The notes below the pieces were generated by a model. It saw only the letters and a program-made list of their open reading frames with translations. It searched no databases and was not told the DNA's origin. Both the position numbers and the translations under genes were made by a program. A stretch of DNA of 46,266 nucleotides from Fibrobacter succinogenes. Lineage in GTDB: Bacteria > Fibrobacterota > Fibrobacteria > Fibrobacterales > Fibrobacteraceae. Positions 23,707 to 32,580 of this stretch are shown here, piece after piece; positions within the stretch are counted from its first letter, which is position 1; the number at the start of each line of letters is the position of its first letter. The stretch spans positions 1-46,266 of the forward strand of contig CACZAD010000045.1 in the NCBI GenBank assembly GCA_902779055.1, read 5' to 3'.

Positions 23707-24186
23707 ATGAAACGTATAAGAGATTTCTTTGGTTACTTGCTGGGCGGAGTTCTTTTTGTTGCCTTGATCCCGACAATCATGTGGCTTGCGTCTGGCATGC
23801 CCACGCTTTGGCCGGTCGATACATGGCGTTGCATTGTGGCGCCTATCGTGATGCTTGTGGGCCTTGTGCTGAGTATTTGGACTATCGTCTACATGCGCAA
23901 TCGTGGCAAAGGAAACCCGATGGATGCTTTCGGCCACGAAGTGGCCCCGCGTACGCAGCATCTGATGATTGAAGGTCCGTACAAGATTAACCGCAACCCG
24001 ATGCTTACAGGAACCCTCGTTTATCTCGTGGGTGCCGCCGTGTGGCTGTGGACTTGGCAATCGTGCGTCGTATTTGTCGCCTTCTTTGCCATCATGATGG
24101 TGCAGGTGCTGAGCGAAGAAAAACGCCTCCGTCGCGACTTCGGCGAGGAATACGAAGAGTACTGCAAGCGCTCGAGACGGTTCTAG
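23707..24186 (+). CDS. Isoprenylcysteine methyltransferase-family membrane protein
   Basis: 159 residues from MKRIRDFFGYLLGGVLF (AGGAGAG 9 bases upstream). Four hydrophobic segments, then the ICMT/PEMT signature: LMIEGPYKINRNPMLTGTLV and SEEKRLRRDFGEEYEEYCKR, with the R-N-P-M and E-E residues of the SAM site. Bacterial members methylate unknown membrane substrates. Followed after 2 bases by an exported protein gene. Confidence 0.85.
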   Translation: MKRIRDFFGYLLGGVLFVALIPTIMWLASGMPTLWPVDTWRCIVAPIVMLVGLVLSIWTIVYMRNRGKGNPMDAFGHEVAPRTQHLMIEGPYKINRNPMLTGTLVYLVGAAVWLWTWQSCVVFVAFFAIMMVQVLSEEKRLRRDFGEEYEEYCKRSRRF

Positions 24187-24188
24187 AG

Positions 24189-24806
24189 ATGAAGTTTGCA
24201 GGCGTTCTGTTTTTCGCACTCGTCTTGTCCCTGTCGGCGATGTCTTTGGCAGAAGACGTGCCGAACTTGGCGTCGGATGAAATGATGGTAAGGGCAGATA
24301 CAGCGGCGGACTCGGGTTATACAGCCGTAAAGAGAACAAATTGGTTCGCGTTCCCAGAAGGTTTTTCGCCGAGAATATGGGGTGTTGCGGTTGGAGGCGG
24401 GCTACATATTTTTTCTGCAGGCGTAGATATCATATTTGGAACTGCTGGAATTCTTTATGAATCTTCTCGTCCTGATTCAGTGCGAGGGTTTTGGAATCCT
24501 CCGCATATGCTGATGTGGATGAACCGTTTAAGAATGGTTTATGATGGTCGTCAGTATGGTATTTTGTTTCAGCCGAATATACGCTATTTATTCGATATGT
24601 GCATGTTTTCTTTTGTTGTAGGCCCAGAAATTGGGTGGGAGACAGAAACCGGATTCGAATATGGTGCTTCGCTTCGTATAGGTGGAGTACCTTCGCTGCT
24701 CCTTGCGAACTATGAAATTGGGTTTTTAGTGAATAGCCGAAAGTTCTATTTCACGATTTCATTCTGTTTCTCGCCATATTTGTTTGGGGCGGCGATGTCC
24801 ATTTAA
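24189..24806 (+). CDS. Exported protein of unknown function, beta-rich
   Basis: 205 residues from MKFAGVLFFALVLSLSAMSL; the signal peptide ends near AED. The mature part alternates hydrophobic and aromatic residues (WGVAVGGGLHIFSAGVDIIF, YGILFQPNIRYLFDMCMFSF, FYFTISFCFSPYLFGAAMSI) and ends in an aromatic-rich strand, as in small outer-membrane barrels. No family recognised. The ATG lies 2 bases after the methyltransferase stop, so they are co-transcribed. Confidence 0.7.
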   Translation: MKFAGVLFFALVLSLSAMSLAEDVPNLASDEMMVRADTAADSGYTAVKRTNWFAFPEGFSPRIWGVAVGGGLHIFSAGVDIIFGTAGILYESSRPDSVRGFWNPPHMLMWMNRLRMVYDGRQYGILFQPNIRYLFDMCMFSFVVGPEIGWETETGFEYGASLRIGGVPSLLLANYEIGFLVNSRKFYFTISFCFSPYLFGAAMSI

Positions 24807-24937
24807 ATAAAGCCCTAAAAGCTGGAATCAGCATAAAAAAGGATTGACAATTTATCAAAACGAATTCGAATAAAGCCCTATATTAAGCGAACTTTTCAGC
24901 TTATTTTATAGCAAGTAAAGTTCAAATGGGAGGCTTT

Positions 24938-26431
24938 ATGTCGTTTTCGATGAAGGGATTTTCCCTTTTTTCTGGTTTTGTCGCATTTTTGGGCACTCTC
25001 GCCAGTGCAGCGACGATAAACGTAGATATTGACAAGGAATACCAGCGCATCAGCGGCTTTGGCGCCGCCTCGGCATGGGCCGGCTCCATCACCGACAAGA
25101 ATGCCGCTTTCCTTTGGGATTCCACCAGCGGCGCAGGGCTTACGCTGCACCGCATCCGCATCGCCCCGGACGGAACCACCTCCGAAACGAGTATCGCAAA
25201 AAAAGCGAGTGAATACGGCGTCAAAGTCTGGGCGGCCCCATGGACATCCAAATACACCGTAAATTACGACGGCGACAAAAAGCACCTGGATTTCAACCAC
25301 GCCCAGGACTGGGCCAACACCATCTTAAAGTTTACGCAAGACATGCGAAAAGCGGGGGTTAACTTATACGCAGTTTCGTCGCAAAACGAGCCCGACGGCA
25401 CCGGCGATAACCACTACGAACCCGATGAATTGGCACGTTGGGTCGGCGACTATCTTGGCCCCACCCTTGATACTACGGGCATCAAGATTATTGGCACCGA
25501 AGCCATCAACTGGTACGGATTCCCCAATTACAAAAAAGCTTTCTTCAACAACCCTGCCGCCCTGAAATACACTGACATTTTTGGAACGCACGAATATGGC
25601 GGAGAGCCGGCCGCCTATCCCGAAATCCACGAAGCCGGCAAGGAATTCTGGGAAACCGAAGTCTACGATCTTGGAAGCAACAAGGAAGACGTTGGCATGG
25701 GAAGCGCTCTCCGCGTTGCAGGCGTGATTCACGACGCCCTTACGATTTCGAACATGAACGCCTGGCATTTCTGGTGGATTTATTCCTGCAGCGAACCCAG
25801 CTGTGGCAACGGAGCCCTCTGGCCGCAAGGACAAGGCAACCCCGACAACGTGGAGCCAACCAAGCGACTCTGGGTCATGGGGAACTTCAGCCGCTTCGCG
25901 CGACCCGGCGCGAGGAGAATCGACGCCACCAAGGATCCCGAAGCAAATGTAAAGGTCACCGCCTACCGGGACTCCCTCAAGACGAAAATCGCTGTCGTCA
26001 TTCTCAATTCCAAGAACGAGGAATTCAATGTTGACTTTGACTTCGGAAGCACAAAAATTGCAAGCTTCAAACCCTACGTCACCGACGACAACAGCAACCT
26101 CAAGGAAGGAAGCGAAGTCGATGTCGACGATACGAAGTGCAAGTACAGCGTCCCGGCCCGCAGTGCAACAACCGTCGAATTCATTCTGTGGCAGGAACCA
26201 AAGGTGGAACCGCCCGCAGATTCTACAGAGGCTATCGCCTTCGGGCTTTCTGCTCCCCAAAGCATTCAAAGCTCATATAAGGTATTTAGCCCGCTCGGAG
26301 CGTTTGTCGGTGAATTCCAGGTCGAGCATATCGGCGAACTCCGCAACGCCATGACAAGCGCAGGCTTGGGCCGCGGCGTGTACATGGTCAAATGCGGCAA
26401 TGCCAAAACGCAATATATGGTCTTGAAATAG
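24938..26431 (+). CDS. Secreted GH30 family glycoside hydrolase (probable glucuronoxylanase)
   Basis: About 497 residues from MSFSMKGFSLFSGFVAFLGT, GGAGG just upstream. Signal peptide to about ASA/ATI. The catalytic barrel shows YQRISGFGAASAWAG, LTLHRIRIAPDG, AAPWTSKY, YAVSSQNEPD (acid/base Glu at N-E-P) and FWETEVYD (nucleophile Glu), then NAWHFWWIYS. This matches bacterial GH30 subfamily 8 xylanases, which cut glucuronoxylan. A beta side domain follows (VTAYRDSLKTKIAVVILNSK). The C-terminal 60 residues (YKVFSPLGAFVGEFQVEHIG, GVYMVKCGNAKTQYMVLK) resemble a T9SS-type sorting tail like that of the 12366 esterase. Plant cell-wall digestion fits the host. Confidence 0.9.
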   Translation: MSFSMKGFSLFSGFVAFLGTLASAATINVDIDKEYQRISGFGAASAWAGSITDKNAAFLWDSTSGAGLTLHRIRIAPDGTTSETSIAKKASEYGVKVWAAPWTSKYTVNYDGDKKHLDFNHAQDWANTILKFTQDMRKAGVNLYAVSSQNEPDGTGDNHYEPDELARWVGDYLGPTLDTTGIKIIGTEAINWYGFPNYKKAFFNNPAALKYTDIFGTHEYGGEPAAYPEIHEAGKEFWETEVYDLGSNKEDVGMGSALRVAGVIHDALTISNMNAWHFWWIYSCSEPSCGNGALWPQGQGNPDNVEPTKRLWVMGNFSRFARPGARRIDATKDPEANVKVTAYRDSLKTKIAVVILNSKNEEFNVDFDFGSTKIASFKPYVTDDNSNLKEGSEVDVDDTKCKYSVPARSATTVEFILWQEPKVEPPADSTEAIAFGLSAPQSIQSSYKVFSPLGAFVGEFQVEHIGELRNAMTSAGLGRGVYMVKCGNAKTQYMVLK

Positions 26432-26450
26432 CCCGACAAAGCCTGCCTAA

Positions 26451-26489
26451 GTGTCGTCCTGAGCTATACGACACCTGGGGTTTCGCCCC
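26451..26489 (+). terminator. Two hairpins downstream of the GH30 gene
   Basis: GTGTCGT/ACGACAC (26451-26457, 26468-26474) and GGGG-TTTCG-CCCC (26477-26489). No T run follows, so the role as terminator is uncertain. 26490-26731 shows no gene or motif that I can support. Confidence 0.4.
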
Positions 26490-26731
26490 TTAGTGGCTGT
26501 TATGCCCTTTGGGTAGGTTGGATGTTTTTGTCTGCTGATCTGTAATTTTGTATGTTGATGAATTATGGAACGGCTGAAAAGACATAAGGGATTGCAATGG
26601 CTCCGTCATGGAAGTCAGCCGCGGCCTCAGCAGGGAGAGTACGCGACTCCCGAGGTTCTTCAATCGTCCCGAACTTGTCGTGATTGACCTTCATTGATTC
26701 AATTGTTGCGATTTTTCGTAAAATGACCTGA

Positions 26732-26810
26732 ATCTGCATAAAAATCTTGAACTGATATGCAGATTTTGCGGCTTTTCTGCATAAAAAGTTGTATATTTTA
26801 TGCAGAAAAG
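26732..26810. promoter_or_regulatory. Two inverted repeats with TGCATA core over the Fic promoter
   Basis: ATCTGCATA (26732-26740) pairs with TATGCAGAT (26756-26764). CTTTTCTGCATAAAA (26772-26786) pairs perfectly over 15 bases with 26796-26810, and the -10-like TATATT (26792-26797) lies between and into its arms. They end 10 bases before the Fic ATG, so a bound dimer would block the promoter. The C-terminal winged helix of the Fic protein is the obvious candidate repressor. Confidence 0.75.
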
Positions 26811-26820
26811 GACGCCGGTT

Positions 26821-27842
26821 ATGCATAAATTCGACTATTCCTTCCTGAAAAACGGGGTGTTGCCCGCAAATCTGGTCAATACGACGAGTTCTATTGCATC
26901 GTTAAAGACTATGGCGTCGTTCCGCAAGGAATCACATCAGGATATTTTCACGGAACTAGAATCTATCGCCAAAGTCCAGTCCGTCAAAAGTTCAAACGCC
27001 ATTGAGGGCATCATAACCAGCGACGATCGAATTGCGCAGATTGTGAACCAGAACAGTGCTCCGCTCAATCATGACGAAGCCGAAATTGCAGGCTATCGCG
27101 ATGCGCTTTCGCTCATCCATACCGGTTATAACGATATTCCGTTTTCTGTGCAGAGCATGCTCTCGTTGCATCGGATGCTTCTAGCGCAGGTGGCCCAAAG
27201 TCGTGGCGGTATGTTCAAGAATGAAGACAACGTGATTCTCGAAATTGACAAGTCCCTGTGCGTGCGGTTGAAACGCAAAAGGCGATGGAACAACTAGAGT
27301 TTGCTTATATGGATGCTGTGGCAGATGAATCGATAAACAAACTGTTGCTCATCCCATGCGTGACGCTCGATTTTCTGTGCATTCATCCATTCAGAGATGG
27401 AAACGGCAGAATGTCGCGATTGCTATCGCTCCTTCTTTTGTACAAGAACGGCTATGATGTCGGCAAATACATTTCGTACGAAGAACAAATCAATAAGAAC
27501 AAGTCGTGGTATTATGAATCTCTGCGGGAATCGTCCGTGAATTGGCACGAAAGTCACAATGACTATTTCCCGTTTGTCCAGCATTTCTTAAGTATGCTCT
27601 ACCAGTGCTATCAAGAATTGGACAAGCGCTTTGCGACGGTGAATTCAAGCAAGATAACCAAAACTTCCCGCATCGAGGCGACGGTACTGAACAGCCTTTT
27701 GCCGATATCGAAATCCGAGATATGCAAGATTCTCCCCGATGTGAGCCCGACAACCGTCGAATATGTTTTGGGAAAGATGCTGAAAAGCGGAATCATCACG
27801 ACAGTCGGCGCTGGGCGCGGAACGAAGTATTTGAAGAAGTAA
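26821..27842 (+). pseudogene. Fic-family AMPylase with winged helix, frame broken near 27255
   Basis: Starts at MHKFDYSFLKNGVLPANLVN (AAGGA upstream). The first frame holds the inhibitory helix SSNAIEG ([S/T]xxxEG, about residue 60-66) and MFKNEDNVILEIDK. Near 27255 the homologous frame changes: the second reads PVRAVETQKAMEQLEFAYMD, then the active site HPFRDGNGRMSR (H-P-F-x-D-G-N-G-R), LYKNGYDVGKYISYEEQINK and a C-terminal winged helix (SKSEICKILPDVSPTTVEYV). Roughly ten residues (usually N-G-x-R-K-I/V-R-F-S) are missing at the joint, so it is a short deletion with frameshift. Intact, it would transfer AMP to a target protein and repress its own promoter. Confidence 0.8.
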
Positions 27843-28173
27843 CGGCGTCTCGTGGATTTTCATGGAAAAAAGTAAACGCGATTATCATTCCCCCTCTCGC
27901 AGCAGCCTCTCGAACAGTGCGCGATACACAGCGATATCTTCCAACTGCATGATGGTCGTGATCTTGTTTCCGGCATCTTTGCGTCGCTAGGGCGACCATC
28001 CCCGCAGAAACATCCGGCGCGTTCTCCGCCGCAATGTAGTCCTTCATCTGCTTGAAAAGACGGATGAGGGCCATACTCTGTTGTACTGCCAAATCGCCTT
28101 TCAACATGGTCATAAGCATATAAATGCCCTGTTCTGTAAAAACGTAGGGATTGGAACGGCTCATTGTGCTGAT

Positions 28174-28202
28174 ATTTGCGGTGCAATTTTTGCACCGCAA
28201 AT
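28174..28202. repeat. 29-base palindrome inside the second ORF6N gene
   Basis: Arms ATTTGCGGTGCAA and TTGCACCGCAAAT are perfect over 13 bases with a 3-base loop. It encodes L-R-C-K-N-C-T-A-N, the same position as the 3299-3327 palindrome in the other ORF6N gene, and has the same total length. Confidence 0.9.
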
Positions 28203-28224
28203 CTTTAGCGTCATTTGCATCTGT

Positions 28225-28253
28225 AATTGCGGTAAATTTTTTTGACCGCAATT
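28225..28253. repeat. Shorter palindrome inside the second ORF6N gene
   Basis: AATTGCGGT and ACCGCAATT are perfect over 9 bases with an 11-base A/T middle. It encodes E-L-R-S-K-K-F-T-A-I, the first of the two duplicated segments. Confidence 0.8.
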
Positions 28254-28752
28254 CCTCAACTTCCCTTTTGGTCAGCTGAAATCGGAAATCCTCCGCAAAA
28301 CGTTCAATATTGTTCTTGACTTGTCTGTTAAAATCTTTCGTGCTATACCCGTATATTTCCGCCAAATCGGCGTCGAGCATGGCCTTTACCCCGCGGATGG
28401 TGTAAAATCCGCAATTGGCGAGTGTCGCGACAATCAAGCTTGCTTGAATTGGCATGACCGAGCCTTAGCGGATAGAACGAAGTACATCCGCGACTTGAGC
28501 AAATCCTCGTCTATCAGGGAAAATTCGGGCTTTTTCGGCGCGACGGCCCCGGCCGCACTGGCCGCAACATCTTTCTTCATCGTCAACTCCTCTGGCATAC
28601 AAGCGGCAAAATACCAAAGACTATACACTTGTGCACTGAATATAGATTCAAAAATCCCGTTTGTCAATAGGCCCGCACGATTTTTCTGAAAATACGCTAT
28701 AAACCCCGATTTTGCCCTCTTTTGTCTTCAAAAAAGGGTATATTTCACTTGT

Positions 28753-31700
28753 ATGTCATTTAAATTAATTTCGCCGAAAAAGTCAGTCAATTCCGCGTTC
28801 CTCAAGTTGCCTGTTCCTGTCGAAAAGATGGAACAATTTCAAGCGGCGCTCACCAATTTGTACAGCAAGCGGAATCCGGCGCAGGACGAAGAATACCACA
28901 AGGGCGAAATCTGGAACTTTTTACGCAAGATTTTTGAACCTGATTATTCGGTGCAGGTCAACCGCCCGATAGACCTTGCGATTTTTAACGGCAATACGGC
29001 AAGTGCAAAGCCGGCAGTGATTATCGAAGCGAAGTCGCCGACGAATGCGGCAGAAATGTTTTCGGCGGAGCATCCGAACGTAAAATCGTTGCAGGAACTC
29101 GTCTATTACTTTATGCTGGAATACGTGCATTCGGGCAATCACGAAATCAAGTGGCTCGCCATCACGAATTTTGACGAATGGTATTTCTTCGACGTTAAGG
29201 ACTTTATCCGCTATTTTGGGAACAAGTCAAAACCGATATACGATCAGTTCCTAAAATTCAAGGCGAATCAGATGAGCGGCAACAAGACCTCCGATTTTTA
29301 CAACGAAATCGCGAAACCTGCCATCGATGACTTTCTCGCCTCCTGCGACATCAACGTCGTACATTTTAATCTTGGTAAGATGGTGAAACCCGTTTGCAAC
29401 GACAATACACATGTCATTGCGAGCGAAGCGAAGCAATCTCCTTCGTCCAAACTATTCCCTCTCTACAAATTCCTCTCCCCGGAAACCCTCCTCGCGAAGC
29501 CTTTCGCAAACGACAGCAACAGCCTCGACCGCAACTTTTATGCGGAACTCTTGCACATCATCGGCCTCGAAGAAGTAAAAGAAGACAAGGGCGGCAAGAA
29601 AGTCATTCAACGCAAGAAGCCCGCAAATCGCGACAAGGCGAGCCTCCTCGAAAGTGCCATCTATCAGCTCGAAGACGATTTCCCGAACAAGGAAGAATGC
29701 GAGGCGATGGCGCTCCGTCTCTGCATCACATGGGTGAACCGCCTGCTGTTCCTGAAACTTGTCGAATCGCAAATCCTCATGTATCAAAAGGGCGATGCAT
29801 CGTACCGGTTCATGAGTACAGACAAAATAGCGAACTTCGACGAACTGAACATTTTCTTTTTCAAGGTGCTCGGCAAGAAAATTGAGGACCGCGACGAAGA
29901 CGTGCTCAAGCGTTACCCAAATGTCCCTTACCTGAACAGCTCGCTTTTTGAACCGACCGAAGACGAAAAGCACCTGAAAATCCGTGGCATTCCCGATGCC
30001 CAGATGGAAATTTTCAACAAGACTGTCTTGAAGGACGAACGCGGCAAACGTGCGAAAGGCACGCTCCCGAATCTGGATTACATCTTCAAGTTCCTCGATG
30101 CGTACAACTTCGCAAGCGATGCCCAAGGCGGCGTGACCTCTACGAGCAAGACGCTCATCAACGCGTCGGTTCTCGGACTCATTTTCGAAAAAATCAACGG
30201 CTACAAAGACGGCAGTTTCTTTACGCCGGGGTTCATCACCGACTACATGGCCCGCGATGTGCTGGAACGGACGGTTGTGCAGAAGTTCAACGAGAAAAAG
30301 TCCTGGAAATGCGAAAATTTGGAAGATGTCTCGGACAAGATTGAAGATATTTCAGAAGCGAATCAAATTGTTGATGATATCCGCGTTGCCGATGTCGCCG
30401 TGGGCTCTGGGCATTTCTTGGTGTCGGCCCTTAATCGCCTGCTTGCAATCAAATCGGAATTGAACATTTTGTGCGATGCAGACGGCAAACGCATCAAACG
30501 CCGCGATCTGATTTTGAAAGTAGATAACGATGAACTTTCTGTAGTTGATGACGAGGGCGAACCATTTGAATACAAGCCCGGCAACGAAGAAAGCCAGCGG
30601 TATCAAGAAGCCTTGTTCAACGAGAAACGTCGCATCATTGAGAATTGCCTTTTTGGCGTTGACCTGAACCCCAACAGCGTGAACATCTGCCGTTTGCGCC
30701 TTTGGATTGAACTTTTGAAGAACGCCTACTACACCAAGGAAAGCGGCTACAAACAACTCCAGACACTCCCTAACATCGACATCAATATCAAAGTCGGCGA
30801 TTCGCTACTGAGCAAATACCCCGTGCAGAACGGACACGTCGTTTTGGACTTTTTGCAGAAAGAAGACAAGGCCGACAAGAAAAACGGACTCGCCGCGAAA
30901 CTCAAGGAATACAGGAAAAACGTTCAGGATTACAAGGCGGGCGGAACGAGCTACAACAAACAGCAACTTCGCCTGAACATTGCCGGCCTCAAGTCGCAAC
31001 TCAAGGAGCCGCCCAGCATTGACCTCTTCGGAAACGTAGTCAAGAACAACGACATCGATTTTTCCAACTCGCTTGAATGGATGTTCGAATTCCCAGAAAT
31101 CCTTGATGACGAAGGCCGCTTTACAGGCTTCGACGCCATCATCGGAAACCCGCCGTATGTGCAGCTCCAGAGCATGGGCGAGATGAGCGACGTTTACAGC
31201 AAACGAGATTACAGTTGCTACAACAAGTCCGCAGACCTTTACTCGTTCATCATGCCGAACAAGTGGATGCTTGTGGATTACGGCAAGGAACTGCGGCAAT
31301 TCATGAGCCAAACCTCGCTCAAGAAAATTCTCAATTTTGGCGATGTCCAGTTCTTTGCCGATGCGACCATTTACGTGTGCATATTCGTATCGCAAAAGTC
31401 CGGCGACAAGATGCCTGTTTTGGCGTGCTCGCTAAACAGCAAGAACTATCACGGCGAATTTGAAAAAGAAGTCAAGGCCGCGACATTCGAGTTTCCGGCA
31501 GAAAATTTCGGAGCAAGCGAATGGAGTATCCGTAACAAACTCCACGATTCCGTATTGCAGAAAATGAACGTCGGCACGGCTCTGAAAGATATGCCGATTT
31601 CGATTTATCGCGGCATTTTGACCGGCTTCAACGACGCTTTCTTTATTGATGGAAAGACGAGAGAAAAACTCATTGCCGAAGACCCCAAGAGCGAAGAACT

Positions 31701-32541
31701 CATAAAGCCCCTGCTTCGCGGCCGAGACATTAACGCTTGGGTGACGGAAAAAGAAGACCAGTATCTTATCGGAACTTTTCCGGCATTAAATCTTGATATC
31801 GACCAATACCCGGCAATCAAGAATCATCTGCTGAGTTTTGGTATCGAAAAGTTGGAACAGACCGGTGCCAAGCACATTGTGAACGGCGAAGAAATCAAGG
31901 CTCGCAAGAAAACCAGCAACAAATGGTTTGAAACGCAGGACCAGATAGGGTATTATAAAGAATTCGCCAAACCGAAAATCGTGTATCCAGAGATATCGTC
32001 TTTATTCTCGTTTACCTATGACGAATCAGGCTTGACTTGCAATAACAAAAATTATATCATCACAGAAAAAGAAAGTTTCCAGAGCTTGTCGAAGGAAACG
32101 GAAAACGTCATTGCGGATGAAGCTGCGTGTCATCCTGAGCGGACCTTGGAGCCGAAGGCGATTGGGAAAGTCGAAGGATCTCTTCTTAAAGCCCTCCTCG
32201 CCATATTCAATTCGAACCTCTCCAAACTTTGGATAGAGTATAATTGTCCCGTCTTAAATGGCGGTGCGCGAAATATAAGCAAAACCTACTTCGAAAACCT
32301 CCGCATCCCTCTAGACAATGTGGAACCACTGCAACAACTCGCCTCCCTCGCCGACGAAATTATTCGCCTGAAAAAGGAAATGGCGAACAGCAACAAAAAT
32401 CAGGTTCCTGAGCCTGCCGAAGGGCCGTTCGAAGCGATTCAAAAGCAAATCGCTGACCTCGAAACCCATGTCAACACCCTCGTCTATCAACTCTACGGCA
32501 TCACCGATACCGAAGAAATTGAAGCCGTGGAGAAGAGGTGA
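28753..32541 (+). CDS. Type IIG restriction enzyme/methyltransferase (Eco57I-like)
   Basis: 1262 residues. It both methylates and cuts its DNA site. N-terminal nuclease: RPIDLAIFNG and AVIIEAKSPTN (D...ExK, about 73-98). Adenine methyltransferase: VADVAVGSGHFLVSALNRLL (SAM motif, about 545), FGVDLNPNSVNICRLRLW, and catalytic IIGNPPYVQLQS (about 797). C-terminal target recognition: ISIYRGILTGFNDAFFIDG, RGRDINAW. The frame carries short segments that look like translated intergenic repeats: VIASEAKQS (about 223), QSLSKETENVIADEA and CHPERTLEPKAIGKVEGSLL (about 1112-1145), VPEPAEG (about 1218). TATATT ends 8 bases before the ATG with no ribosome site, so it may be leaderless. It heads the central defence block. 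Confidence 0.92.
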   Translation: MSFKLISPKKSVNSAFLKLPVPVEKMEQFQAALTNLYSKRNPAQDEEYHKGEIWNFLRKIFEPDYSVQVNRPIDLAIFNGNTASAKPAVIIEAKSPTNAAEMFSAEHPNVKSLQELVYYFMLEYVHSGNHEIKWLAITNFDEWYFFDVKDFIRYFGNKSKPIYDQFLKFKANQMSGNKTSDFYNEIAKPAIDDFLASCDINVVHFNLGKMVKPVCNDNTHVIASEAKQSPSSKLFPLYKFLSPETLLAKPFANDSNSLDRNFYAELLHIIGLEEVKEDKGGKKVIQRKKPANRDKASLLESAIYQLEDDFPNKEECEAMALRLCITWVNRLLFLKLVESQILMYQKGDASYRFMSTDKIANFDELNIFFFKVLGKKIEDRDEDVLKRYPNVPYLNSSLFEPTEDEKHLKIRGIPDAQMEIFNKTVLKDERGKRAKGTLPNLDYIFKFLDAYNFASDAQGGVTSTSKTLINASVLGLIFEKINGYKDGSFFTPGFITDYMARDVLERTVVQKFNEKKSWKCENLEDVSDKIEDISEANQIVDDIRVADVAVGSGHFLVSALNRLLAIKSELNILCDADGKRIKRRDLILKVDNDELSVVDDEGEPFEYKPGNEESQRYQEALFNEKRRIIENCLFGVDLNPNSVNICRLRLWIELLKNAYYTKESGYKQLQTLPNIDINIKVGDSLLSKYPVQNGHVVLDFLQKEDKADKKNGLAAKLKEYRKNVQDYKAGGTSYNKQQLRLNIAGLKSQLKEPPSIDLFGNVVKNNDIDFSNSLEWMFEFPEILDDEGRFTGFDAIIGNPPYVQLQSMGEMSDVYSKRDYSCYNKSADLYSFIMPNKWMLVDYGKELRQFMSQTSLKKILNFGDVQFFADATIYVCIFVSQKSGDKMPVLACSLNSKNYHGEFEKEVKAATFEFPAENFGASEWSIRNKLHDSVLQKMNVGTALKDMPISIYRGILTGFNDAFFIDGKTREKLIAEDPKSEELIKPLLRGRDINAWVTEKEDQYLIGTFPALNLDIDQYPAIKNHLLSFGIEKLEQTGAKHIVNGEEIKARKKTSNKWFETQDQIGYYKEFAKPKIVYPEISSLFSFTYDESGLTCNNKNYIITEKESFQSLSKETENVIADEAACHPERTLEPKAIGKVEGSLLKALLAIFNSNLSKLWIEYNCPVLNGGARNISKTYFENLRIPLDNVEPLQQLASLADEIIRLKKEMANSNKNQVPEPAEGPFEAIQKQIADLETHVNTLVYQLYGITDTEEIEAVEKR
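29413..29440 (+). repeat. Intergenic-type repeat inside the type IIG gene (GTCATTGCGAGCGAAG type)
   Basis: GTCATTGCGAGCGAAGCGAA then GCAATCTC. ATTGC and GCAAT form the ends of a hairpin. This family is widespread between genes; here it is read in frame as VIASEAKQS, between the nuclease part and the methyltransferase part. Confidence 0.8.
32080..32180 (+). repeat. Cluster of intergenic-type repeats inside the type IIG gene
   Basis: In order: CAGAGCTTGTCGAAGGA (from 32080), GTCATTGCGG (from 32107), TGTCATCCTGAGCGGA (32128-32143, identical to 15102-15117) and GTCGAAGGATC (32170-32180, identical to 15135-15145). All are read through in frame at a point where related enzymes pass directly from the I-I-T-E segment to LKALLAIFNS. 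Confidence 0.8.
32403..32424 (+). repeat. Intergenic-type repeat inside the type IIG gene (CCTGAGCCTGCCGAAGG type)
   Basis: GGTTCCTGAGCCTGCCGAAG is the reverse of the common CTTCGGCAGGCTCAGGAACC repeat. Read in frame as VPEPAEG within the C-terminal helix region. Confidence 0.7.
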
Positions 32542-32580
32542 ATGAACTGAAAAATTTAACAACAAAAAGGAAGTGATAAA

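Larger units (their letters stand above)
27885..28580 (-). pseudogene. ORF6N-domain protein gene, broken by an insertion and a frameshift
   Basis: Starts MKKDVAASAAGAVAPKKPEF, then SLIDEDLLKSRMYFV with GGAG 6 bases before the ATG. At about 28477 the homology stops and resumes as FYTIRGVKAMLDADLAEIYG near 28405; the roughly 65 bases between contain stops and short self-complementary pieces (TGTCGCGACA, CAAGCTTG). ORF6N features continue: DFNRQVKNNIERFAEDFRFQ, YVFTEQGIYMLMTMLKGDLA. Near 27988 a second frame change leads to AGNKITTIMQLEDIAVYRAL and the stop at 27885. The RSKxxT segment is duplicated (LRSKKFTAI and LRCKNCTANI), each copy encoded by a palindrome. Confidence 0.75.

Noticed and set aside
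26563..26826. Open frame on the - strand upstream of the Fic gene
   Set aside because: It reads through the operator dyads and promoter of the Fic gene and has no recognisable protein features.
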